From assembly GCF_007004725.1 (NCBI RefSeq), contig NZ_ML660164.1, positions 183,491-247,490 on the forward strand: a stretch of DNA of 64,000 nt. The letters run 5' to 3'. Shown here in pieces: positions 1 to 8,962 of the stretch. Made by a program: the position numbers and the translations under genes. This DNA comes from Aliikangiella coralliicola (GTDB taxonomy: Bacteria; Pseudomonadota; Gammaproteobacteria; Enterobacterales; Kangiellaceae). Positions within the stretch are counted from its first letter, which is position 1. Each line of letters begins with the position of its first letter. The notes beneath the pieces are model-generated. The model was not told the DNA's origin, did not search any database, and saw only the letters and a program-made list of their open reading frames with translations.

Positions 1-2694
1 CCAAGGGCTGGTGGGCGCGCACCCGTCAACCCCTAATGGATGCGGTGTTAATTTATTGAGTGGTCTGCCGGACGCCCCTCGATAAGCAACGCCGATAGTC
101 ATGCTGTCATTTAGATGGTATAGCCCGGAAAATTTAACTGAGTGTCGGCGGTCGTTTGGTAAATCGCCATTGGCGAAATCGAGAGATTCGCCATAGTCGT
201 AGTCAGACGTCCAACCGGGATCGGCTTGTCCATTGGTTGTTTTAACCAGTCCTTCTGTATTTCCTCGACTATGCGACCAGGTATAAGCAGCGTAAATATT
301 AAAGTCTTCCGTTAACGGACCGCTCAGGACAAAATCAAAGGCAGTATATTTTCGTTCGGCTTTTGGCAATAAGTGATCTTCTTGAGTTAAAGTTATATTA
401 TCGACAGTACCGTCGCCGTCAAAATCATACGCCAGTTCTATTTCTTCGCCAGGATTAGACAAAACATAAAAACTGCTTTGACCTGTGTTATTAACGATTC
501 CTAGCTCGGCTAACTTGATGTCTAAAATTGGGCCATAGTCGGTGTCTTCCACAGATCGTTTTAGTTCATTAAAAATTGCCGTGGCACTGAATTCGAATCC
601 ATTTATTTCTGTGCCGTAACCAATAGAGAATTGCTCAGAAAACATCGCTTTGAGATTTTTAGACGCTATCAGGTTTGGATCAGTAATACCGTTTTGTCGA
701 TAAAAGCGGGGGATGAGCGTGTTGCCTCGAGTTGGCGAACCATCAGGCAAAAGGACTGGCCTTTCGCCGGGCGTCGGATTTTCGTAATAATCAAAATACT
801 CGAAAGCTGAACTTCCCTGGGTAATATTCATCCTTGCCGCAACAGGCTGAAAGTAGCGGCCAAATGACGCGTGAATTTTATGTTCACCTTGAGCGCCAAT
901 ATCCCAGATTGCGGCTAAGCGAGGTGCAACATTACCATCGAGATCTGCGTAAGCTTCTCCACTGGAAACCGTATTTTCAAAATCAACAAATCGAACTCCC
1001 AGGTTAATAGTTAGCTCGTTGGACGCTTGCCATGAATCTTGAACGTAATATGCTTTAGAGCTGACGATAGAATCTGAAAAGCGATTTCTAATGCGACGCC
1101 GAATAAATTCTGTTCCATCAGCAAGACCATCGTTAACCGCTGATGCGCCGATACTGCCGACCCCTGCAAAACCATAGCTCCACCAGCCGGTTGCCGCGCT
1201 CGCATCAACAGCATTCAGATCACCGACTGCTACGCCATTTTGACGGTTATTAACCAATACATCAATTTCGTATTGATCAATACCAAAGGAAATATTATGG
1301 TTTTCTAAATCGAGCTGAAAGTCTGCTCGAAATTGATCGCGGGTGAATTCTTGTGGCTCAAGTGCGCTGTCACTGTGGGTGCTATAAGTTACACAATTGC
1401 CAGTGCTGCAATCTTGCACTGCAGGTAAATCATTTGCGGGAATAGGAACTTCTTCTTCTTCTGTTCTTCCCCAGACAACGTCCATTGAAAAATGATCACT
1501 TAGTTCTCCGTGATAGGTTAGTCCAACAAAATTTCCGCCCAGTTGGGAAAAGGACTTTCCATCTGAACCGGGTTGAAGTGGTAGAATTTGATCCGTTAAA
1601 GCATCATAATTTTGCGTGACTCGAGTTTCGTCTCGTTGGGTATTAAAAGCCGTTAATTTAACTGAGTGGTTATCGGTAATAAACCACTCAGTGTTCACAA
1701 ACCAGCGGTCTGATTTTCTTTCTCTTGAAACGAAAACGGCATTCGTTGCCCACTCGTCGTTGTCTTGAATTGGATTGTAGAGCACGTAGAAAAAAGCTCT
1801 GTCCTCCATAATTGGGCCACTTGCCCAGACATTGAATTCTTGATACTTAGATGCATCTCTTTCGTTGTTGATACTGTATGTTTCTGGCGTGCTTTTTAGT
1901 CGAACAGAGTCGTGTGCGGTATAACCAAAGCTGGGATCATATCGGACTTCGGCACCGAATTTAAAATAGTTATCACCGGTTTTTGAAACTGAATTAATGA
2001 TCCCACCGAGAGCGCCGCCAAATTCTGCGGTGACACCGCTGGTTTGAACATTGGTTTGCGCAATCGCTTCAAACGGCATATCAAAAGCGCCGAGACCTGA
2101 TTGGATCTGGGTGATATTAATTCCATTTAAATAAAATCCGTTTTCCGCTGAGGATGCACCACCGATAGAAGAAGCGCCATTGAAAGCAACGGGTGCACCA
2201 TTTTCAACAGTTCCCGAAGTCATTAATATTAATGATTCAAAATTAGCGTTAACGGGCATTAATTCCATTTCCTGAAAGTCAAATGCGCGACCGGCAGTCG
2301 TCTCCGCCATATCCAGTTTTTTGATCACCGAGCCGACCACTCGAATCACTTTACCATCGGTAGTCTGGCTGCCTAAAGTGGTCTCAATAATGGCTGGATT
2401 ACCAACAACAATTTTGATCGTATTGTTATCACTTTCGTAACCATCGGCCGATACAACAATTGAATATTCACCGACAGGTAAGTTGCGCAACACGTAGTTT
2501 CCTGTCGCGTTTGTTGAAATTGTACGAGTCGTTCCTTTGGTTTTATGGGTGACGGTGACTACGGCGTTAGCAATCTCTTTTCCATAGTTTGATTCAACCT
2601 GACCTCGGATTTCTCCGCCGGTGTCTGCCGCCATAATCTTCACGGCGCACAAAGACAAGCCCAAAGTTATCAGCCGTTTAGCTATTTTCTTCAT
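1..2694 (-). CDS. Oar-like TonB-dependent receptor with carboxypeptidase-regulatory-like N-domain (partial, C-terminus outside window)
   Basis: Outer-membrane receptor, read on the minus strand; 898 codons are visible and the frame stays open to base 1, so the C-terminal barrel is missing. It starts with MKKIAKRLITLG, a signal peptide ending near KIMA, then a carboxypeptidase-regulatory-like fold (about residues 27-105: GEIRGQVES, TGNYVLRNLPVGEYSIVV), then a plug-like domain (about 115-235) and long beta-strand repeats rich in aromatic residues. A GGGGAG ribosome site lies about seven bases before the ATG at 2692-2694. This architecture is typical of Oar/SusC-like receptors that import or bind large substrates such as peptides or glycans; the substrate cannot be read from sequence. 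No TonB box was recognised. The nearest rightward neighbour is divergent and encodes a secreted protease, which would fit peptide scavenging, but that link is inference. Confidence 0.9.
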   Translation of the reverse strand, partial: MKKIAKRLITLGLSLCAVKIMAADTGGEIRGQVESNYGKEIANAVVTVTHKTKGTTRTISTNATGNYVLRNLPVGEYSIVVSADGYESDNNTIKIVVGNPAIIETTLGSQTTDGKVIRVVGSVIKKLDMAETTAGRAFDFQEMELMPVNANFESLILMTSGTVENGAPVAFNGASSIGGASSAENGFYLNGINITQIQSGLGAFDMPFEAIAQTNVQTSGVTAEFGGALGGIINSVSKTGDNYFKFGAEVRYDPSFGYTAHDSVRLKSTPETYSINNERDASKYQEFNVWASGPIMEDRAFFYVLYNPIQDNDEWATNAVFVSRERKSDRWFVNTEWFITDNHSVKLTAFNTQRDETRVTQNYDALTDQILPLQPGSDGKSFSQLGGNFVGLTYHGELSDHFSMDVVWGRTEEEEVPIPANDLPAVQDCSTGNCVTYSTHSDSALEPQEFTRDQFRADFQLDLENHNISFGIDQYEIDVLVNNRQNGVAVGDLNAVDASAATGWWSYGFAGVGSIGASAVNDGLADGTEFIRRRIRNRFSDSIVSSKAYYVQDSWQASNELTINLGVRFVDFENTVSSGEAYADLDGNVAPRLAAIWDIGAQGEHKIHASFGRYFQPVAARMNITQGSSAFEYFDYYENPTPGERPVLLPDGSPTRGNTLIPRFYRQNGITDPNLIASKNLKAMFSEQFSIGYGTEINGFEFSATAIFNELKRSVEDTDYGPILDIKLAELGIVNNTGQSSFYVLSNPGEEIELAYDFDGDGTVDNITLTQEDHLLPKAERKYTAFDFVLSGPLTEDFNIYAAYTWSHSRGNTEGLVKTTNGQADPGWTSDYDYGESLDFANGDLPNDRRHSVKFSGLYHLNDSMTIGVAYRGASGRPLNKLTPHPLGVDGCAPTSPW

Positions 2695-3766
2695 TAATAT
2701 CTCCCCAAGCTATTGTTTTTACATATATTTTTGGTTAATTGTGTTGTATGCTTTTGCGACATCAGGGATTTGATAAATCCAATTTTTCTGCAAAATATTG
2801 TCAGTAAACGGATATTTTATAGTTCTTAAACTACCATATCGGTTAAATCGTAGATATATCTGAGATATAATTTTAAGTAATTTGAACCGTGTCAGTTTTG
2901 GTTCTATGGCTAAGCTTCTGAACGGAATTAAATGAAAGGTTGTCTTTTTTTAGGTGAGTTCTTTTGTCGACATGTGAGCGCTTTTGCAGGCTTTCAATTG
3001 GCTTTATTACAAATTGATGAACGCCATCATTAAAAATCGAATTTTGCCAGGTTAGAATCACTATTCTCAGGCAATAAAAGCCAGATTTAAATCGCTTGAA
3101 TTCAGGCGCGCTTCAGTGTTGCCTGGCCCAACTTATGCACGTGCAAGTTAAAGTGAAAGAGGCGGTCATCGGTAAAATTAAGATGCTAAAATTCAAATAA
3201 GATACCTTGCCGAATATCTCCTAAAAACTCTCCTTAGTAAGTGTTGATAAATAGAAACGAAAAGCTAAAAATGGACCTTGAAGAATTGAAGGTCCAACTA
3301 AAGTGAGACATCAAGCTCACCTTTTAAACGTGATTTTCTGGCGCTGTTACATCGAATTTATTGCGTATTCAAGATTTCAAAAGAAACCTCAAAGTTTTAA
3401 CCTCCCCAAAATAAAAAAAACAAATAAACATCGAAATTACGCCTAAAAATTTGCAGCGATAAAGTCCTTTATTTAATCGAGAAATGAGTCCATTGAACTT
3501 AATTTAAAAGAAGTCAGATGCCCAATATGTTTATTGATCATGTTTTATAAAGTGAACAGCGGGTAACCTAAGAACAAGTAGTTATTGCATGCAAAAGCAT
3601 AAATATTGAACGCAATATTACATTTATGTTACACATAGTTATCTCATTTTTCTGTACAAAATTTGGGCAGTTAAGCAAAACCATAAAGTGTAAGTCGTCG
3701 AGAGGTGAGATGAAAAATAAGTAATCAAAACAATAAAACACAAAATACACAAGGTAGGAGGAAAAT
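2695..3766. other. 1.07-kb divergent intergenic region
   Basis: AT-rich spacer between the divergent TonB receptor and secreted protease genes. No convincing gene was found; the short frames on both strands lack ribosome sites and recognisable protein character. It holds two small hairpins in a row: 3272-3279 with 3289-3296 (TGGACCTT/AAGGTCCA), and 3303-3307 with 3316-3320 (GTGAG/CTCAC) followed by CTTTT, the second resembling a weak plus-strand terminator. The stretch just before 3767 carries the protease ribosome site. Promoters for both genes must lie here but none was assigned. Confidence 0.6.
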
Positions 3767-6400
3767 ATGAAATTATTTTCAAAATTATCACTGCTTGCGG
3801 CATTAATATTGGCTTCGCCAATGGCTAATGCCGCCTATTGCACGGCTAGCGGAGGAGGTAACTATGAGTATATTGCCAATGTGAAAGTTGCGGATCTCGA
3901 TAATGCATCGAGTGGTCTTTCCGCATACACCGACTATACGTCGCTCACTGCTAATTTAGCGGTAGGCGCTAATGCTGTCACCTTAACCCCGGGATTCGTT
4001 AATAATTCATATATCGAGCATTGGGCGGTATATATTGATTTTAACAAGGACGAAGATTTTAGCGATGCGGGCGAGAAGGTGATGACCGGGAGTGGAAGTT
4101 CTTCGGTTAACGGGACAATCACTGTGCCAACCAATGCTTCGGGCACTACGCGTATGCGCGTGTTAATGAAATACAATCAAGCGGTGCCTGGTCCATGTGG
4201 CGGACTGACATCAGGTGAAGTTGAAGATTACACGGTTTCATTTTCTGGTGGTACGCCTAATGTTGCGCCGGTTGCACGAACAGACGGACCTTATTCCGCG
4301 GAAAAAGGAGTTGGTGTTGCTATGAGTAGTAACGACTCATCAGATAGTGACGGTAATATTGTATCGTGGCTCTGGAATTTTGGTGACGGGTCAACCAGCA
4401 ATTCTCCTAATCCAAATCATGTTTACAACACGGCTGGTACTTACACCGTCACGCTGACGGTGACAGATGATGACGGTGCAACTGGAACTACCACCACCAC
4501 CGCAACGATTACCGACGGTACCACACCACCACCAGGTAACTATTGTACAAGCTCTGGAGGAGGCACTTACGAATGGATAGCCGGCGTTAAAGTTGCTAAT
4601 CTGAATAATACTTCTTCAGGCGCAACGCCTTACACTGACTTTACCAACAAGACGGCAAACTTGAAAGTTGGTGCGAATACGATCACCCTGACGCCTGGTT
4701 TCAATAATAGCGCCTATACCGAGCACTGGGCGGTCTGGATTGATTTTAATAAGGACGGTGATTTTGCCGATTCAGGTGAGAAATTAACTGGAACATTAAG
4801 TGGTAACGCCGCAGTTACAGCGACATTAAATGTTCCGGCCTCAGCATCGGATGTAACCACGCGAATGCGCGTTTCGATGAAATATAACGCAGCGGTTACT
4901 GGACCTTGTGAAAATTTCAGTTACGGTGAAGTTGAAGATTATACTGTGACTATTGGCGATTCAACCAATCCACCGCCGCCGACAGATATGCCGGATATGT
5001 GTGCGACTTCAGAGCCGACGACAGAAACGAGTTTGACTGATGGCGTGCCGGTTTGTGTGAAAAGCACTTCTCAATTTACCAGCTTTAGTATTGCAGGTGT
5101 CAACAATCCAACGAGTATTGCGATTACCACGGCTCATGGTTTAGGTAATCTCACGTTAGAAGCTCGAAATGGCGGAGGCTGGCCAAAACCTGGTGATGAC
5201 AGTGTTCGCTCCAAACATGTTGGTAATACCGAGTGCGTCATTATCAACAACCCGACAGAGTATTGGACCAATTCGACCTTAAGAGGTCTGTTCAAAGGCG
5301 CTACGATCGTTGCTGATTTAAATGCAACAGAATGTCGGGCGACCCCAGGTGCTTCTGATCCAGGTAATACCGGGTACCAATATAACTCCGTTAATGTTTT
5401 GATCTACCCATTCAATTTCAATGGGACGCCGTTGGAGTGGACTACCGCGCAGATCAATGAAGAAATGCAAAAGACCAAGCAGTATTATGATGAGCAATCT
5501 TATGGCAACTTCAATGTGACCTGGGAAATTAAGCCCGCAATTTACATCAGCGATCCTAAATCGAAATATGATAATGATAAGAGTTTATGGAATCCTACCT
5601 ATAAAGAAAAACTTATTGAAGCAGGTACTGATCCGAGTTTTCCAGGTGAGGCGACGATAATTATGGTGGCAGCTCCGCCGATTGGTACAGAGGCAACTAA
5701 CTATATCAATTCACAAGCTGGACCACCGTTAATGGAAATCTATACCTACAAGGCGGGAACCATCGCTCATGAAATGGGACATGCACTAGGTCTTCGTCAC
5801 TCAATGTCCGTTGAAGGTGGAAATAGCATCATTAACTCGGGTAATGACACTATTACTAACTATGGTAATGTTCACGCCATGATGGGCATGGGGGCACACA
5901 CCCTTGAAGAATATAACCTGATGTTTAAGAGTTACTTCAAAGACTGGGTCAAAGACAGCGACGTGCCGGTGATAACATCTTCAGGGACTTATCGTATTTA
6001 TGCTTTTGACCATGGAACTGCGAGTGGCACCAACGCCCCGGGCAATATTGGTATTCGTTTAAAATCCGGTAACGGTTTATATACTTATTGGCTTGAATAT
6101 AGAACTACAAATGATCGCTACAATGCGCGCACTAAAAATGGTGTGTTGGTCAATATTCAAGGTTATATGGAAAATGAATCATTGCCGTCATTCTGGAATC
6201 ACCGATCAGCGCTATTGGACATGACGCCAAATTCACAGAGTACCGCAAATTGGGCGCTTGAAGATGAGACTGATGCTGAGTTAGCTATTGGCAAAAGTTT
6301 CACCGATCCTTGGAGTGGATTCCGTATCACTCCGACGGCAAAAGGTGGTGCAGAAGATACCGCTAATGCCTGGATTGAAGTCAATGTCGAGATATTTTAA
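3767..6400 (+). CDS. Secreted metzincin-type zinc metalloprotease with GEVED-PKD-GEVED N-terminal modules
   Basis: 877-residue exported protein with a strong GGAGG ribosome site seven bases before the ATG. The signal peptide (1-22) ends PMANA. Order of domains: GEVED module (about 23-158, ending GEVEDYTVSF), PKD domain (about 166-250, with WNFGDGSTS and TYTVTLTVTDDDG), second GEVED module (about 257-398, ending GEVEDYTVTI), a proline-rich linker, then the catalytic region. The zinc motif HEMGHALGLRH gives ligands H668, H672 and H678 with catalytic E669; about 30 residues on, YGNVHAMMGMGA resembles the Met-turn of M6/M11 (gametolysin-like) peptidases. GEVED and PKD modules usually mediate binding to extracellular polymers, here inferred. 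The two GEVED copies are clearly homologous (both have an EHWAV.IDFNKD segment), so the N-terminus arose by duplication. Exact peptidase family is uncertain; metzincin class is solid. Confidence 0.88.
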   Translation: MKLFSKLSLLAALILASPMANAAYCTASGGGNYEYIANVKVADLDNASSGLSAYTDYTSLTANLAVGANAVTLTPGFVNNSYIEHWAVYIDFNKDEDFSDAGEKVMTGSGSSSVNGTITVPTNASGTTRMRVLMKYNQAVPGPCGGLTSGEVEDYTVSFSGGTPNVAPVARTDGPYSAEKGVGVAMSSNDSSDSDGNIVSWLWNFGDGSTSNSPNPNHVYNTAGTYTVTLTVTDDDGATGTTTTTATITDGTTPPPGNYCTSSGGGTYEWIAGVKVANLNNTSSGATPYTDFTNKTANLKVGANTITLTPGFNNSAYTEHWAVWIDFNKDGDFADSGEKLTGTLSGNAAVTATLNVPASASDVTTRMRVSMKYNAAVTGPCENFSYGEVEDYTVTIGDSTNPPPPTDMPDMCATSEPTTETSLTDGVPVCVKSTSQFTSFSIAGVNNPTSIAITTAHGLGNLTLEARNGGGWPKPGDDSVRSKHVGNTECVIINNPTEYWTNSTLRGLFKGATIVADLNATECRATPGASDPGNTGYQYNSVNVLIYPFNFNGTPLEWTTAQINEEMQKTKQYYDEQSYGNFNVTWEIKPAIYISDPKSKYDNDKSLWNPTYKEKLIEAGTDPSFPGEATIIMVAAPPIGTEATNYINSQAGPPLMEIYTYKAGTIAHEMGHALGLRHSMSVEGGNSIINSGNDTITNYGNVHAMMGMGAHTLEEYNLMFKSYFKDWVKDSDVPVITSSGTYRIYAFDHGTASGTNAPGNIGIRLKSGNGLYTYWLEYRTTNDRYNARTKNGVLVNIQGYMENESLPSFWNHRSALLDMTPNSQSTANWALEDETDAELAIGKSFTDPWSGFRITPTAKGGAEDTANAWIEVNVEIF

Positions 6401-6421
6401 ATTCGACGCTGATTAGAATGA

Positions 6422-6447
6422 CTACCAACCTGAAGTCGGGTTGGTAG
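6422..6447 (+). terminator. Hairpin after the metalloprotease gene
   Basis: Perfect 9-bp stem CTACCAACC/GGTTGGTAG with an 8-base loop, starting 22 bases after the stop codon. No run of T follows, so it is either a weak intrinsic terminator or a 3'-end stabilising hairpin. Confidence 0.55.
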
Positions 6448-6719
6448 CCGAATACAAATCGAGTTGATTGTTGGATAAAAACATCAAAGTAATTCCTTTC
6501 TATCGTCATGGCATTAATTGTCATGACGATATATTTTGACTGACGGTCAGCTCCCTCTATACCTTTATTCTCAGCCTTTTGGTATGTCTTTTTACGCTTC
6601 TCACCGACTGTTTGCTTATTTTTAACTTGAATTAGTACAAAATAACGACAAATCAGTGTTTTAATCTCATTTATAGATATATACTTTAATAGGACGGCAG
6701 CAACTATACTTATCGAGTT

Positions 6720-8357
6720 ATGAAACATACTCGGCTAATTCTACGAGTTATTATCCTGGCAAATTTATTTGTCATTAACTGCCTTTTGATTTTTCCTGCC
6801 AATAGCCAAGAAGCAGAATTAAACTTAACCGAAACCAAAGTCCATTACACAATCGAAGTGGTTAAACAAATCAGATGGCCGGACGAACAGTCACTGCCGC
6901 ATTTTGTTATCGGTATTGTTGGCCATGAACGAGGGTTAGTCGAAGCATTTGAACAAAGGAAGTTAACCAGAGTTCGAGGTAAAGCTTTTCAGATTGAACG
7001 TATTGATGACTTATCAATTCTGTCGGACCGTTATTCAATAATCTACATTGCGCGTAACAAACGCTCATTGAATAAACAAATATTTTCCCAATTTAATAAA
7101 GCACTCATTATCGTAGACGGAAGAGTTGGTTCGCAAGAACAATTGATCAACCTGGTAACCGATCGAGATAGAGTCAAGATAAAATTAAATCGAGAAAATA
7201 TTTCCCAACGAGGCTTTTTCATTTCCGCAAACCTGCTGGATTTTGCAGGCACCAGAGAGGATTTGAGCGATGAGCTTAAACATAGAGATTCGAGATTAAA
7301 AGAGCTTGTCGCTGAAGTAGGAGAAAAAGAGAAAGAGTTAGGCGTTCTTGATCAAAAACTCAAGGAAAGTACAAGACTACTAGACTTTGAAAAACAAAAA
7401 CTATCTAAAAATAATCTTTTGCTAGAAGAGAATCAGGCACAACTCACTCAATTAGAAAAGGAAATTAAAGACTCAGTGGAAGAGATTAAAAAAAACGAGC
7501 AAGATATCGCTAATCAAAAAAAACTTATGGCGCAAAGGCTCCAGGAAGTCCGTGAAAAGGAGTCGGAAGTAGCGATGCTACAATCTAATATTGACTTGAA
7601 CCAGCAAGTTTTAGTTCAACAACAAGTAAGAATTACCAAACAAAAAAAAACCATTGAAAGCCGAGACGAGACCATCGTTGAACAACAAGGTTGGATGAAA
7701 GTCATTTTATTTGTATCTTTGGTTTTTTTCATCATGATTTATTTTCTGTTAAAAACTAATCGACTGCGAAGAAAAGCAAACAATGAACTAAAGCAGCTGA
7801 ACTCCAAACTATACGAGCTAGCGACGACTGATGGTTTAACCAATTTATACAATCGTCGTTATTTTTTTGAAGCTGCACAAAAAGAACTACTGCGAGAAAA
7901 ACGTACCCATAGCCACTCGGTATTGATGATGATCGATATTGATCATTTTAAAAATGTTAATGATACCTATGGTCACCCTTTGGGAGATCAGGTTATTCGG
8001 GTTGTCGCGGATATTCTAAAAGCGAGTATGCGAGAATATGATATCGTCGGGCGCCTGGGTGGCGAAGAATATGCCATGATGTTGATGGATTGTGATATCA
8101 ACCAGGCAACTGAAATAGCGGTGCGATTGTGTAAACGGGTTTCCGAACGTGAAATTGCCAGCGATAGCATTTCATTACGCGTTACCGTGAGCATCGGATT
8201 AAGCCCGGTCAATATTGAAGACACCGATATTGAACAATCGATTGTTCGTGCAGATAAAGCGCTTTACAAAGCGAAAAGTAGTGGTCGAAACCGTGTCGTT
8301 ACTTTTTCAGATGATATTAACCATGAGCCTGTCATTGAAAAGTTCGTTTACAAGTGA
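6720..8357 (+). CDS. YfiR-like sensor - coiled coil - membrane helix - GGDEF diguanylate cyclase
   Basis: 545 residues. N-terminal signal/anchor (about 8-30), then a periplasmic YfiR-like (DUF4154) domain (about 32-175) ending in the family-typical stretch VKIKLNRENISQRGFFISAN. A long coiled coil (about 185-325) leads to one membrane helix (about 333-352, VILFVSLVFFIMIYFLL) and a cytoplasmic GGDEF domain (about 378-535). The active-site loop is GGEEY (447-451), an accepted GG(D/E)EF variant, and the product-inhibition site RxxD (REYD, 438-441) sits exactly five residues before it, so the cyclase should be active and feedback-inhibited. In Pseudomonas YfiR is a separate periplasmic repressor of the cyclase YfiN/TpbB; here sensor and output are one chain. 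Expected role: making c-di-GMP in response to an envelope signal. Only a weak ribosome site precedes the ATG; it appears monocistronic. Confidence 0.88.
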   Translation: MKHTRLILRVIILANLFVINCLLIFPANSQEAELNLTETKVHYTIEVVKQIRWPDEQSLPHFVIGIVGHERGLVEAFEQRKLTRVRGKAFQIERIDDLSILSDRYSIIYIARNKRSLNKQIFSQFNKALIIVDGRVGSQEQLINLVTDRDRVKIKLNRENISQRGFFISANLLDFAGTREDLSDELKHRDSRLKELVAEVGEKEKELGVLDQKLKESTRLLDFEKQKLSKNNLLLEENQAQLTQLEKEIKDSVEEIKKNEQDIANQKKLMAQRLQEVREKESEVAMLQSNIDLNQQVLVQQQVRITKQKKTIESRDETIVEQQGWMKVILFVSLVFFIMIYFLLKTNRLRRKANNELKQLNSKLYELATTDGLTNLYNRRYFFEAAQKELLREKRTHSHSVLMMIDIDHFKNVNDTYGHPLGDQVIRVVADILKASMREYDIVGRLGGEEYAMMLMDCDINQATEIAVRLCKRVSEREIASDSISLRVTVSIGLSPVNIEDTDIEQSIVRADKALYKAKSSGRNRVVTFSDDINHEPVIEKFVYK

Positions 8358-8962
8358 AGCTTGTATTCGAAAGCTTTGCCTCCAGACTTTGCTTTACAGT
8401 TATCAGTAACCGATAGAAACAAGGTTAACATTATCCAGTTAAAAGCTTTGCTTGTTTTTCCTTATAAAAGCCTATTGGTTTTAACAAACACTTCCAACAA
8501 ATTTTCGAAGAAAATGCACGGCACTTTCGAGTGTTGAAAGAAAGCTTGTCAAAATATGATAAATTCGGCTCAACTAATCAGTTGTTAAATTTTTAGTGGA
8601 CTTCTGGTTTTTTGTTTGTAATAGATGTGGCGGCTGTTTAGGCCCTGAAAGAGATGGTGAACAAGTTTTCTGGTGTGCAATAAATTAGTTGTTCGGCTTT
8701 TTTGTTGCGTAAAATTCGATTGAAAACTATTTTTTACTGAAATTATTGGCTGAGATTTTTTCAAAAATATTTTAGCAGATTTACAATTTAGAGCGCATGT
8801 TTTTTATTGCCAGTAAAAAGAAATACTATACTGAATTTCCGAAAGATAATAAAAAAATTGTCAAAAAGACGTAGCGCGAAATTTGATTGGTATTGCCGTT
8901 AATAAGAATAAATCAAAATATATCCACCTTCTTTAACCTCTTCTAACCGGAAGGTGATAACA
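8358..8962. other. 0.6-kb intergenic region before the subtilase gene
   Basis: AT-rich spacer with no supported gene. A 6-bp inverted repeat (8349-8354 with 8360-8365) overlaps the stop codon of the cyclase gene but lacks a T-run. The ribosome site GGAAGG at 8949-8954 belongs to the subtilase. Nothing else was recognised. Confidence 0.5.

Noticed and set aside
6381..6728. 115-residue minus-strand open frame after the metalloprotease
   Set aside because: It spans a terminator-like hairpin and the next gene's start, has no ribosome site and no recognisable protein character.
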